DNA from: Sarocladium kiliense
Lineage: Eukaryota > Ascomycota > Sordariomycetes > Hypocreales > Sarocladiaceae
Length of the DNA stretch: 64,000 bases
NCBI GenBank assembly: GCA_030734395.1
Contig: JAUZTG010000029.1
Span: 6,324,001 to 6,388,000 of the forward strand
Reading direction: 5' to 3'
Below the pieces are notes generated by a model. The model saw only the letters and a program-made list of their open reading frames with translations, was not told the origin of the DNA and made no database searches. Positions 29,619 through 41,657 of the stretch are shown here, piece after piece. The first letter of the stretch is position 1, and every line of letters begins with the position of its first letter. Both the position numbers and the translations under genes were made by a program.

Positions 29619-31336
29619 GGTAACCGGTTCGTGCAATGAAAGTTATGACCACTTTTCGCCGATTCCTCCGGATAAATGGAATCGCTCCCAGCCACGCCTT
29701 AATCCTGCCTTGCTCTCCATCAACGCCTTTATCATTGCTCGTCTGCCGAGCCTACCATAATGTGTTTTCTGGTAATACAAATAGCTCCAGGCACGGACCG
29801 CTTATTCAATGTCGAGACCTGTCTATACTTGCAAATCTTAGTTTCGTCGGATGCTCCAGGACAAAAACATCCCTGTCGTAGGCGAGGCAGCTAGTGTGGC
29901 GCTCCGCCACCCCTGTTGACCCTGAAACGTTACGTAGGGCCCTCCAGAATGTTGCTCGTACATGCTGGCAAGGGAGGTCCAAAGAGTGGACTACACGTTG
30001 AAGTGATGCAGACAGATGTTCGGTATTGGCTCACAATGAGGTCCAGCACGAATCGCGGATAAGCTCACCGCAATTTAGCACATACACCAGTTCATAAGTA
30101 TGTCTGATGACATGGTAACTTCAATTGTTCCCTTGCTTGTCTCTATAAGCATGTTCACTGGACCGCTTCTAAGAGGACATGCTTGAGGCGTCATTGCTCA
30201 AAAGGAATGATCACTACACGCGGTCCTTGCGGACGGAGGATGAAGAGATCAAAGTCCCAAGTCCAAGGCTGGCCCTTTGCGAAAAAGACGCATGTTCATC
30301 TTTATCATGTTTAAATATTTCGCATTTCCCTATATTTCTCGACCTTGGGAGCTCTCTCAGCAAAGGATCTTCCGCGACACTGCAGGGTAGGGCCCCTATA
30401 GAAAAACGCGTATAAAAAAAAACCAACATAAACAAAGATATGGCAAAAAAAAAACATACAACAGCCGGTATTCGCTGGTCGTCACCGACCCAACTACTAA
30501 TCAGCCCCTTAGCAGTTTAACTAGGGGAGAGCGGACGGGATCCCGTGTTCTCTACTAGGTATGGTCGTATGTAAAAAACAGGGCAACTATTTTGAACTAT
30601 GTCTACAATGCCTTGTCTCAAAGGCAATCGACTTCGCACTTGCAAGCACCTTCGTACAAGGAGCCAGTGAAGGTGGCTGTGCGTTGTGGTTAGTGGTGGT
30701 GGTGTGGTCGAAACACAGAGACCACCCCCTATTGCATTAAGACGGCCACTAATTTAAGGCTGGCGCTTGTAGCTGGCAGACCAGGTGATGCCTTCCTGTG
30801 CAGCCTGAATTAATTTAACTTTCTGCTTAGCTCTTACCTGAGGTGAATAAGGTGTCAAGAAGCCGTTGTCGTTCACCAACGTCGCTTTTTATCATTCCGC
30901 TATTAAATCGTAGGATGGGTTAGCTATCTAAGAATCGCCTTTACGGAAGTGGGAGGCGTCTCTCGACAAATGTCCCTCCCAGAGGACACAGCCATGGGCC
31001 ATGGTTAGCAGACCAGGCTGTTGGCTACGTGGACGAGTTTCCAACGGCTAAAAGACTAGGAGATCGCATGTTCGCGCGCTAGTCTATGTCACATAAGGCA
31101 GACTGGGCTTTCTTAGTGGCCAGGGCAACAGCTGAGGTTGATTACGGTCTGGTTTGGTGGGCGGGCTCCCCTATATATATGGTACTACTATATTTTCTCT
31201 AACAACATGAAGTCGTGGCCTTCCCAGCCTCCTTTGACCTCGACAGACTATCAGCACTCCTCCATCTAGGTCTTCTACATACGCTAGGTTTCCTTTCTTT
31301 GGTAATTCCTTGGGCGCTATTTCACTACTCTAAGCA
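29619..31336. other. gene-poor region with poly(A) tracts
   Basis: About 1.7 kb with no supported gene; the 30179-30415 and 30214-30435 frames lack motifs. A-runs occur at 30413-30424 and 30446-30455. A dispersed-repeat copy is at 30534-30572. A TATATATAT element near 31171-31179 precedes the pseudogene. Confidence 0.4.
30534..30572 (+). repeat. dispersed repeat, copy 1
   Basis: Contains the core CTACTAGGTATGGTCGTATG, preceded by GACGGGATCCCGTG. It shares the motif with copies at 33122, 45305 and 48652. Possibly the end of a transposable element or a decayed LTR. Confidence 0.7.
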
Positions 31337-32632
31337 ATGGCATCCGACTACCTGCCTGGGCTTGACTGCAAGGCCATGCGGCAGATTCTCGTGGACACAG
31401 TCAAAGTTGTGTTAAACGGTCACAAAAACTACCATGAGGCAAAACTCGCAAAGGAAGGGAAGGAACTCCTCAAGGCTCTGCGAACCCGATTCCCAGATAT
31501 TATGAACCGTATTAAGCAAGACTCCGAGGCATATCAGAAGTTCCATATCAGCGCTACCAAGCTAAATAATATAAATTAGCTTATGTTATTTTTAAATATG
31601 GATACTCTTATAAATGCTAGGTTAGACTTTACGGGGCTATTTAAAGCAGTTTTTAATAGTATAAATATGGTCGCTTCCTGCGTAAAGGCTATAAAGGCGT
31701 TAGTAATAGCGTTTACTAGAACCTCCGACTAGGTTATTCAGGAGCTACATAGCATTTAAATTATAAAATGATTACTCGTAGACTATATTGCCTATTATAA
31801 TCGCTAGATATAAACGGTTTCTACTATTTAAGTCGCTTAGACTTAGCAAGTTATTAACATCCTTATAAAAATTGACGAGAATCTTAGCGATAGCAACGCT
31901 ATTACTATATTAGCATCTAGTAGGCCTGATAGCTCTTCTTTGCATATTCATGCTTTTATAAAATAAAGAATCGAGGAGACTAATTTTAAGGCATAAGGCA
32001 AGTACCGTTTCTTTATTTAGCACCTAGGCACAAACTAGTATCTTACATTTTATCGATTAGCCACGAAATATCCACTTCCTATAAAATTCTATACTAAGTC
32101 TAATAACCTCAACATCTTATATCAGTTTATACTAAATATTAGATTATAGCTAACTAATAACTCTAAGAATAAAAAGAATATCCACTTTTACCTCCTTATC
32201 CTATTATAATATCATTTATTTATTAAGAAGCTATTATACTTCTCACTAAGCTTATAACCCTTTTAAGTTAAGGGAATAAAATATAAGAGTAGCCTTTTAG
32301 TTAAGTTTAATCTTTTATTAACGCCTTCTAGGCTCTTATATAATATATCTAATATCCTCGATCCTAAGAAGAGTAATATAATTATAGGGGGTATAGCTAC
32401 TGCTGTGACCTTACTAGTAGTTAGCTGGGGGATAAATAGTGCTTGTCTTGCTCTTGGAATAGGCTTGGGGGCCTTGACAGGCTTCAGGGTGATAATTGCT
32501 ATCCTTATATGGCTTGGCACCGCTTCGATAGCTATGCCTATAGCTGGAGAGGCTCTCAACTTAATAATCTATAATAGCCTTTGCGAAGAACTGCCGAGAG
32601 TACTGGGTTCGGATGAACGGGTAACTACGTAG
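31337..32632 (+). pseudogene. TA-rich, RIP-like degraded gene of unknown function
   Basis: One reading frame can be followed for 432 codons from ATG 31337 to TAG 32632, interrupted by 17 stop codons, nearly all TAA or TAG. Both ends are intact. The start encodes MASDYLPGLDCKAMRQ and a Lys/Glu-rich helix. The end encodes a Gly/Ala-rich hydrophobic stretch (GGIATAVTLLVVSWGINSA, then a second hydrophobic segment) and LPRVLGSDERVTT. The stops cluster in the middle, about 31577-32280, where TpA dinucleotides are very frequent. C-to-T change of CAA, CAG or CGA codons (or G-to-A at TGG) would produce exactly these stops, as repeat-induced point mutation does. I do not recognise the protein; a hydrophobic C-terminal hairpin is visible. 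Repeat copies 1 and 2 lie on either side. Confidence 0.6.
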
Positions 32633-33600
32633 GCCAAGCATTTAAGAGCGTCGGTGCATATCTTTTGATGGCAGGGTCTACTGATCAGGCGATGGCCCTT
32701 CTATTAGCTCTTATACTTTTCTATAATTCGTGAAAAGAGCTACTTGCATACAGCGATGAATGATAACAGAGCCTTTTAAAATCTAACAAGCACAGTCAGA
32801 GGTGTGCATTAAGAAGTCTATTTAGTGCAGAGAGTTTTATTTTAAAGCGCGCAGCTGTTCGGTAAAGAGAATAGGTCTCAGGATCAGAACAGACAATACA
32901 CACGCTATTTTGGAAGTATTTCCTAGGCGTTGGTTTTAACAATACTTATTAGTATTGGTGTTAGTCAGCTCTCATCCTCGGGTTCCGCTTCCTCGCTCTG
33001 TAAATCGAAACATGATCCACACTTAGCAGCTCAAAGACCTCCAGAATTAGGCTTCTTAGCCTTCATATACTTGTATCATCGACTTCTGCTAGTCGAGGTC
33101 CCTTCACACTAGAATAGTCCCTGACGGGATCCTGTGTATTCTACTAGGTATGATCGTATGTGGAAAAGCATCAGACCAATAATAGTTATATAGTATTAGT
33201 CAGGGCTTGATGCATATGAGCAGTATGCTGCCTGCTAATAACGAAACCATCACAGATGTGTTATGCTTCAGGGGCTCCACGAAATGGGATTCGTGGCACT
33301 GCATACAACTTCTTAAGGAGTCCCGTGGTATCTAGGTCATTACCCTTCTGCGTTAACCTATATTGTTTAACGCGATTGATCTTCTATATTCATCGTCTTA
33401 TATAAAACCAATTAATTTCACAGAGCTTTTCTTTTCAATAACCACTAGTTAACTGTCGAAGCTAGAAAGACAATCAAGATTCTATATACCATGTTTATTC
33501 CGACAAGCTCCTACGTAGCTGGAACCAAACCTTGCTTTAATATAGTCCTTATTTGGATAAGGTAAGCTCTCATCCGGGTCGCCAAATCGGTGAGGCAACA
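32633..33600. other. AT-rich gene-free stretch
   Basis: No gene is supported. The 32930-33112 frame has no motif. It holds repeat copy 2 at 33122-33165. Confidence 0.4.
33122..33165 (+). repeat. dispersed repeat, copy 2
   Basis: TGACGGGATCCTGTG followed by TATTCTACTAGGTATGATCG and TATGTGGAA. Same strand as the other three copies. Confidence 0.75.
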
Positions 33601-34475
33601 GTAGAAAAGCCAAGGTTTATCATAATTGGGGTGAGTCCTGTTTGCCTCTGCAGTGATACAGATGGAGGGGACTGCCTCAACGCCATGTCCATCAACAGCA
33701 CTGGACGAGGAATACGCGGGCTGGCTGCACCTATATGAACACCGTGTGCGAGCAGCAGCTCCCTGCATTCGAGATAGGGTGCCTAGTTATCATAGTCAGA
33801 CGTATGCCTCAGGGCGGCCTCGAGATCACGCATGCCGTTATACTCGTGGGAGCAAAGCATTGCTTCAAGCAACTTCGGCAGGCCCAGCTAAGCTGCCAGC
33901 TGGATCGGAGACTGAGATTGCTTGTTGTAGGTGCCATATTGCAAGGGTCGGTACGCGTTGATGAAGAGCTGGACGAAGGCCGGATTTGACAGGGAGGATG
34001 GGTCTGTCGACTGTAGGTGGGTGGAAGTGTAGGACGACGCAAAGTCCTCGAATGGAGAACTAGACTCCATGGCCCGACAGCGCAGGCAGGTCCGTGTAAG
34101 GACCTGTCTCTCGTGTTCCAGATCCACCGCATATTCTCGCAGTCTACTACTCGTATGGTGAAGCAGGTACTCGGACACAAAGTATTCTTGGATCGAGTAG
34201 TGAATTAACCCAATAGTGCCGTCTGATGAGATGCTGATGAAATTGTGGCAGGCATGTATAATCTGGTGCATCTCAATCTCGTCGCTCAAGTGTTGCGATG
34301 CATTAGGTTGATCGTGCATGGAGATGGCTATACCTAACTCTTCTGTCATCAGTCTCTTCAAAGCTGCAGCGACACATCTAATAGCCTGTCTGGCCATCTG
34401 CTTGACTGGCCTGCTCTGGGCATCTATGAGGCGCAGAACGCGATTAACGTAGCAGTTGGCAGCTGGTGCTATCAA
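33600..34475 (-). pseudogene. relic of a STAND (NACHT-ankyrin) protein
   Basis: Reading the minus strand from 34475, the frame carries ARQAIRCVAAALKRLM and then IIHACHNFISISSDGTIGL followed by IHYSIQEYF. This is the region found between NACHT and ankyrin repeats in fungal STAND proteins. After QSPIQLAA there is a TAG at 33888-33890, exactly where ankyrin proteins have Gln (AA-Q-LGLPKLLEAML), then more ankyrin-like sequence and a second TAG at 33783-33785. The NACHT P-loop part is missing. It is a 3' fragment with nonsense mutations. Such proteins act in non-self recognition. It lies next to a HET gene in the same orientation, a common arrangement. Confidence 0.65.
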
Positions 34476-34786
34476 ATTAGGTAGGCTATGTATTCCAACA
34501 TCGCTGGCCCTTAGCTAGTCAGAGCCAACATCATCACAAGCCATAGTCAAGATCTGCGAATAGACCACACTCCCACTGACTCATCTTCTCCTTTCGTTGC
34601 TGTAGCTCGCCGGCGCTACAGTACCTGGCATGGAGTGTCAAGCATAGCCAATGTCCCATCATTGGCATGGAAGCTGGAGAGCGCACAGTCACTCACTGAT
34701 TAGTATTCTGGTAGATGAAGAATCATTCTGCAGTTCTTACTATTAAGCCACTTCATTTCCTTCGCTACCTTGTTGTCAAGCTACAA
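34476..34786. other. gap between STAND relic and HET gene
   Basis: About 310 bases; no NACHT-like sequence or other motif is seen. Confidence 0.35.
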
Positions 34787-37045
34787 TTAAACTACTGTAA
34801 TAGCTATTTTTTCAGAGACATGGATCCAAGGCATACTTCGAAACTCCTCCGCGGAACAATGCAATAACCCGATCCTAAGGTATACATCACCGTCACGGTG
34901 AGCAAGTATAATGCTATGAGCACTGTGACCCCCGTACCATGGCTTTTCCACCACAATAGGTACGCAGCGGTAGAACGCCGCTAGGCGCGCATGGCTGTCC
35001 GTCTCGTTATCGGGGTAAAAGTTTGGATTGGCATTTAAATCTTTGGGCAGGACATCTAGCACGACACCTGGGAGACGTAATACACCTCCAGATACTTGCC
35101 CGAAGGGATCAATAGTGGATAAAACCACCGTACATTCTTCCACTACCGCCGCCTCTCTGTTGGATTTATCGATGAAACCGGACATTAGCGTGAAATGGAC
35201 TGGCCCGTCCACAGATGCCCAAGACCACGACGGGGCTATCGCCAACATGGTTAGATATTACGACCGTACTCCATGATGAATTGTTTCTTTGCCTTGGTAC
35301 TTACCTCGATAGCCTTCCGAGCTTGTATTAGGACGATAGTGGCCCTGGGCCGATGAATCTTTCGAACGCCTTCGCCAGGCTAATTGGGAGAGCAAATCAC
35401 TTTGCCACAAGCCCGCAAGATACGAATCGCTCTTTCCGTCCTCTTGCTTCCCAGTGTTAGAAAGGTTTCTGGCGATTCCAGATATGGCGGGCAGTTTATC
35501 CTGCCCTTTTGTCAAGTCGCAGTGAGAATAATGTTCAACGGTTCGCTTCCACAAGACTTGATCATCAAACAACATGGTCCTACGAGGGAATGCACCATTT
35601 GGACTTTTCCAGATTTTCAAGTTGACCGATGAACTCTCTGTCAAATGCTGTCTTTCTGCGAAGGATGGGAATCCATATGGAACGGACTGAGATGCCCTCA
35701 TCTGTCGACACTCCCAGTACAACTCGGAAGCAAAATGAATTGTCCTGGGGCTTAGCAAGCGTTCTTGGAAACTCCATCCCCTCTGGTTCAGTACTGAATG
35801 TGAGATGTGTTTCGTCCAGTCAAGCTCCGAGATGCAGCAGTACATACCGGTGGCGTCTCTCGGGCCCTCTTCACGATGGCGGAAACAGTTCTGAGCGTGC
35901 CCTTTGGCTTTTCTCGCAATTTTCAAAGCCAATAACGGGCGTGCATTCTCATTCCAATCCACGAAAAGCCCCTTTGAACCTTCCCCTGCCGCCGTCGCCG
36001 CGATAGTAAAGGCGGCATGAGCGTATACTTCGCCCATCTTGGATGATTCGGTCGCCCAATCCTCAGTGGAATCTTGTATGATGCAAAGTGAGTCGATCCA
36101 GATGTAACGATATCCCAAAGAGCTAGTCACAGCAAATGCATCTTCAAAGGTTTGGGAAAGGTCTGTCAAGGGAATGGCCGTCTTGAATTGCTCAGCCGAG
36201 GCTGTCGTGAGCTGAAGGGGCTTTGTAGGCGTCCATCTATGGGTGAGACAGACATACTCTATGAATTGAGCACCGGCTAACAATTCGGCGACCTCCACTA
36301 GGCACGATGCTGCTCCAGACTTGCTGTGTACCGACATCGATGAGGCGACTTGGAAGCCCATCTATATCCACGTTCCGCCGCTCTTGGCATTCTTTATGCT
36401 GCTCTCGGCAGTGAGAGAGCCAGGCTCTCATCAAATCATACGATGAGTCAGAAGCTGTCCCTGTGGAAGTTTGAACTGAAGGAAATCGGTGCCTATCTCG
36501 AGCTCTCTGTTGCACTATTACACATTTGACGTTAGTACTAGCTAAAAAGATGGTATCAAAATAATGCTAAAAGCCTGGTACTTACGCTCCCATGGTATAA
36601 GCTCAATTAAGACCTCCCCTACGTGGCCATCTCGACCGTCCTGGCCATTCCAAACACGATATTCAAGTGTATCGTATTTCTGGCCATGTGTGTTGAGGTT
36701 TATACATGAGATGACAGCCTCCAAGGTGCTTCGCGGGTTCTTATCCGAAGCTCTCAAGACAGGCTTTATAGTAAAGCTCTCCGTTCGCCAGCCCGGAGTC
36801 AAATGGGTATCTAGGAGCTGTCCAACATATGCGCAGAGCTTGCATCCTTGCTGTATCGAGCCGCTGATTGTAGCACTAGTTCTTTCTTCGAAAGGTTCAT
36901 AGCGTCTAGGAGTATCGCTTGGCCGGGTCAACATGTCACGACACTGGGAGCAAAGCTTCGTATCGCTGAGTGGAGTGACATTGCTAGCGACGTCTTTGGA
37001 GGCTTCGAGGGCCTTGCCTTGGGGAGGCTTTGAATTACTTGCCAT
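34787..37045 (-). pseudogene. HET-domain gene with one frameshift
   Basis: Exon 1 is 37045-36586. Intron 36585-36515 has a TACTAAC branch site. Exon 2 starts at 36514, and the last intron (35304-35236) joins to the final exon 35235-34787. The protein begins with a CSQC...CKLC zinc-like pattern (residues about 33-72), then MRAWLSHCREQHKECQE and LPSRLIDVG, the usual HET prelude. The HET blocks are IEYVCLTHRW, LSQTFEDAFAVTSSLGYRYI, WIDSLCIIQDSTEDW, LNQRGWSFQERLLSPRTIHF and, across the last intron, YRAPSWSWASVDGPV. Between LIDVG and CLVEVAELLAG the frame changes near 36300-36345 and no intron of realistic size fits, so one small indel is likely. The gene is otherwise intact. Sequence error is an alternative. 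Confidence 0.75.
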
Positions 37046-38480
37046 GGTAAGAGGCTTCGAATGTTGTGAAAACTACGAATTCGATTGAGGAATAAAATTG
37101 AGAAAGAAAGTAGCGGTGGGGTAAGCTTGGTACTGTGTTGGATCAAACTGCACTTTCACCTAATCTAGGCTGAAGCTGTACTTAGGCAGCTCTGCATCTC
37201 TACCCGACAATAGGTAGAAAGAAGGGCACGTATACTAGATCAAGTTGAAATTTACATTCTTCTTTGCATATAAGAAGACTTTCTATCGACGTCATATATA
37301 AAGAAGGATGGTGCAATAGAGGAGCACTTAGAACCAGGTTGCCATGCTAGGAGCGTCACAAAGCGCAATTTGTAAGTTTTCCTGATAACTGCGCAAGAGT
37401 AGCGCCTTTACCATGAGTTACTACAGTGGGCTCCTCCAGTGACTCCCTTGGTCGACTCTTTATCTTTGAGTATTATGCTGTTGCGCGCGCAAGCAATGTC
37501 GCCTACCATGCAAAACCTCCCTCCACCCAACTGTCAGGGCGGACTCCCCTGCAGCTCCGCGCATACGGATGTTACAAACGTAGCTAACCGGCCGCAAGGA
37601 TTGGCCAACGTGGTTACGAGGTTACGAGGTTACTGCAGCCATAATGAGTATCCGGCAGGGCGCTTGCGGATGAACCACAAGGCACAGGTTTGGGCGGTCA
37701 CTTCGCCAGGGTGGTGCGGCTTAGATAGGGCTGCTGCTTGTGCCTCCCTAACGCACTAGCGTTGCTGGGGGGTTGGTGCGACAAGATGGAAGGGTATTGT
37801 CAAAAGGACTGCGAGCTATAGCCTGCTTATGAGGCAGCCGCTTCCAAGCCTGTGTGGGTGATGCGTCTATATATGTGGTCTGGTAATTTCGCACCTGAGG
37901 AACTTGTTAATCTGCAGCGAAAGTGAAGCAATGCGTTGATAGCGATGGTGTTAGCGTCGCTGCGCATGCCAGCTTGTGCGTCTGGAAAGCAGAGGTGGTT
38001 GCCGAGTGTGCACTCCGGGGCTTCGATCATGTGCGTCGAGTTGCGAACCTGTCGAGCGTGGTGCTATTGGTGGAGCTCTGCATGCCCTGAAACCGCTCGA
38101 GGTTACGCTGCGCAGTGATGTTGGTTGAAAGACGTGCTGTGATAGGCGATGCATATGCTGTTGGCTCTGCAACAACCTGCGCCACGACACTGGCCCTGGC
38201 CCTGGCCGTTGACTGCCTCTGGGGCTGTGCGATGCGACGTTGATGGTCTCAAATAGGCTCATGATGCCGACCATGAGTGGGAGGCCGCATTGTTGGCCCA
38301 CGATGGAGCTGGGCTACATGGCATTTGTATAAATGAAACGATGCGAACCAGAATTGACTTTACATTGACAAGTATTCAAATTGGGTTCGACATAATCGTT
38401 CACTTCAGACTACACATTCATCCCTTTTGCTCACCCTCAAGACATACACGTGTGTGTTCCTGCAGACGTTTCATTCCACA
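37046..38480. other. 1.4 kb region without a supported gene
   Basis: A minus-strand frame at 37951-38301 contains a short stretch (LLQSQQHMHRLSQHVF) that loosely recalls C-terminal parts of AflR-type regulators, but no zinc cluster is near. A possible relic only. Nothing else is recognised. Confidence 0.35.
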
Positions 38481-39449
38481 ATGAAGCACACGGACTACAG
38501 TAAACCCATGCAGAGACACTGGGACCCAGACACCGTTTTCGAGATCAACAATCCCTCGACTGGTTCCCCAACCTGTGTTGGTCAAGCAGTAACATGCGGT
38601 CGACGCTGCAAGAGAAAGGTGGCAGGGCACAGAGTATCCTCTGCAAATTGCATCGCTCATGACTTAGCTGAGCTCAGTCCCTCTGCAGCCGCTAAGGACG
38701 ACCAGCTTTACGACATAGCAGATAGCATGCTTTGCTACCAGCATGACCACCAAGCTGAAGAGCTTGTTTCGAAATGGAAGCGAAAGCTACATCGTTGCGG
38801 CACTAAATCGGCTGAGGACGACATACAGAACCTTTATGAAGGGATTAAGAAGCTGCAGGAAGAACTCCGAAGGATGAAAGCAGCCAAACAGAGCCGTTCG
38901 AGGAAGAGCTCCCCATTCAACAATACATCAACTGAGCATTCCTCCAAAAATTCAACCTCGGGTCAAGAAGATGCAGAAACCGACACTGAAGAAACTTACA
39001 AGACCAAGGAGGACCTCAGGGAAAAGCAAAAGCGTGAGGCCAAGGATCGCACAGAGAAGGCTAAGGAGGAGGCCCGTCGAAGTGCCCAAGCAACGAAACT
39101 GGCCGAAGAGCAGAAATGGTCAAACGCGTGGAGCCTGTACAACGCCGCATGGCAAAACATTGAACTCAGCCGGTCCAAAAAGCCCCCAGGGGTTCCATGG
39201 CCTACAATGTCCGGCAGGGCGAAAGATGTAAACGAGGCCAGCATCCAAGAGTTCTTCCAACGCGCCCCTGGCAAGACCGAGGACCGCTTCCTTCTCTTCT
39301 CACAGGAGGCAAAGCGCTGGCACACGGATAAGTTGCTGTCACGCTTCGGGAAGGAGTTTGTGAATGGAGCTGAGAAGGAGAATATTGATTTGGTGACGAG
39401 AGTGATTGTGCAGCGATGGAAGGAGGCGAAGCGCAGTAAGGCGAAGTAG
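38481..39449 (+). CDS. uncharacterised coiled-coil protein, 322 aa
   Basis: A single exon from ATG 38481 (MKHTDYSKPM) to TAG 39449. The N-terminal third has a Cys-rich motif CxxCGRRCKRKV, then later MLCYQHDHQAEELVSKWKRKL, which may form a small zinc site. The middle (residues about 110-215) is a charged, probably coiled-coil region with KEDLREKQKREAKDRTEKAK-type heptads and a Ser-rich insert. The C-terminus has a W/P-rich block and RWHTDKLLSRFG followed by a helix. Proteins with this layout are common in ascomycetes but I know no function. The RWHxDK element resembles the HPD-adjacent helix of J-like folds only superficially. Codon use looks ordinary. Confidence 0.7.
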   Translation: MKHTDYSKPMQRHWDPDTVFEINNPSTGSPTCVGQAVTCGRRCKRKVAGHRVSSANCIAHDLAELSPSAAAKDDQLYDIADSMLCYQHDHQAEELVSKWKRKLHRCGTKSAEDDIQNLYEGIKKLQEELRRMKAAKQSRSRKSSPFNNTSTEHSSKNSTSGQEDAETDTEETYKTKEDLREKQKREAKDRTEKAKEEARRSAQATKLAEEQKWSNAWSLYNAAWQNIELSRSKKPPGVPWPTMSGRAKDVNEASIQEFFQRAPGKTEDRFLLFSQEAKRWHTDKLLSRFGKEFVNGAEKENIDLVTRVIVQRWKEAKRSKAK

Positions 39450-41657
39450 TGACTGGTGCTTGCGGCAATCCCACCCAACTATTCCCTTGTATCTGCTTGT
39501 TACATTCTCGTCTTCGCTTCTGGGTTTATTCTTTAACTTTGTATGTTCGCTTCAATTTTACAGTGTCATGACCTGGAACGAATTATTTTACACCTTGAGC
39601 TTAGGCGATACTTTGCGACGATGTGAGAATGGTACCGTCCGTGGAGGATGATGCTTGCTGCTATGTACATGAGACCTGGACGGACTCCCTTACCCAACTA
39701 CAGCTTTCTCTCTGATATCAGCCTATTCACCGAGACCAAGCCTGCTCGCTTGATATCTCCTCTTATCAGTCAGCAACTGACAGCATCAAGACAAAACTCC
39801 TTGATGCTCATCGCATTGAGTCCGACGAGATCAAGCGATGGCGTTATATTCATTCGGACCATGGTCTCGTCAGGATTTCCTAGCCCTCATTCAGGTTGTC
39901 CTCGTGCTTCTATTGCCAGCATTTTGGGCAATGCTCATCATTCTACGACAGTGCTATAAGCGAAAACACCAGGAGCGACAGCCTTAGGGGGTCCCCAGCG
40001 CCATGTACGAGTGCAATCGAATTGAGCCAGCAGTAGCATTTGGTAAGATCAACCACATTTCTTCCAGCCCTTGGCCAATAGTCTCATAATAATCTTCTAA
40101 ATCAAGCGCTAATTTAGATCCGACGTGGAAATGCTTATTAGCGAGCCATAGCTGATATAGCGACTCAGGTTATTCTTATGCAGCACGTACACCTTGGATC
40201 GACTACAGCCTCATATTAAGAATAACAGATTAGGTCATATGTTCGCTTGTCCCCACACCTGGAAGAACCCTCAGAAGTACATGCGTTTCATTGATCAACA
40301 GCTGCAAGTCCGTTAAAGACACTGACGTTGCATCTGTGAGAATAATCTAGACGCTTATGGCTACAGGAACCGGGATAAAAGGGTAAAGCAGACGCAATTT
40401 CGGGTCCTCTTATCATGGCTTCGAATTCACAATTAGTCAAGTCGTGCCGATGCTGCGAGAGATTGCTCATGTTTATCTACTCAGGCATCTCACACCGCGT
40501 GTCATCCTTCATAGTAGCTATCTTCCGTACAACCACGGGTGCGTATTGCTTGATAAATCGGGGTAATGTCTAATTTATACCGCACCATTGTTCTACATGA
40601 CAGGTCCTCACAAGGCCCATCTCTAACTGGTATGGACCGGTCCGATTGGCAGGTCTTTGTCTCAGGATAACAGCGCGGACCAGAGGCTCCTCCGGGGCCG
40701 ATGAACCGCCCTTCGTTGGAAGTCTTTACCGAATAAGGAGATTGCGATGAGACTCAACGCCTCGACGTGGCACAGTAGTGGCTTAAAATCACCCTTGCAC
40801 TTTTCTAAGACTGCGCATCGTCAAAGCTGGTGTGCCGGGAGGAATCCGGGGCTAAGTCCCATCAAGTGCAGCTCAGGATCAAATGCCAGATTTATGACTT
40901 GACTTACGATCTAGCAAAAACATTGGAGCCTGGGCCTCGTGCGTTGACTATGCCCATGCATAGTTACTGTAGATCTTCATCCAGCTTGGGGAAATATCAC
41001 CATAAGACAGTTTGCAGCATGCTACTAGTGTAGAGCAATAGTATAGGGCTAGGCGTAAACAGCTAGAAGTACCAGCCTCGATAAACAAGCCATTGCTCGA
41101 GGCTAATCGCAACCACGGTTTTCAGGCAGACCTGCTCCCCAGCCTAGAACCCATAATGCTCTGGCTAAGACCAGATGGAACCAGCCTGCCCGTCTTCAGC
41201 AGCCCATTCTGGCAAAAGTCGTAGAATCTCTGAATTCCACCAAGGAAAATGCCTGCTGGGGGTCTGTGCCCAATAACTACTGACCTACCCACAGGGGAAA
41301 GAAACCCGGCTATATAGTGTCGAGTCTAGCCTGAACCCAGGACTGGTGATTGGCCCCTTGATAACCCGACTTTCTGTAAATGACAACCTATCCTTTCGGA
41401 GCTGGGGACCCCGCGCTCTGATTATCACATCCCATTGCCGCGCCTACGACAACGAAGATATGAGTACTCGCTTAGACGCTAGTCGAAACTGTGGGTAGTT
41501 GTGAGAGAGAGTTCTATCGGCGCTTCTAGGGGTGTTTCTGCAATATATAGCTGAGATCGCCGTCCCTCCTGCCGGATACGCCACTAATATCAGTTAACCC
41601 TAGCAGACTTGCTTGGCCCATCTACGTGCTGCGAACCCTTCCCTCGGCATCATTAAG
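39450..41657. other. 2.2 kb gene-poor region
   Basis: No frame carries a recognisable motif; 39648-39959 and 40830-41033 are the longest and lack support. It ends with the GH62 promoter. Confidence 0.4.
41542..41549 (+). promoter_or_regulatory. TATA-like box of the GH62 gene
   Basis: AATATATA lies 109-116 bases upstream of ATG 41658, suitable spacing for a fungal core promoter. Confidence 0.45.

Noticed and set aside
30534..33165. Calling a complete LTR retrotransposon
   Set aside because: No gag, protease, reverse transcriptase or integrase motif lies between the repeats, and the repeat similarity covers only about 40 bases.
37951..38301. Possible AflR-type regulator relic
   Set aside because: One short Gln/His-rich similarity without a zinc cluster is too weak.
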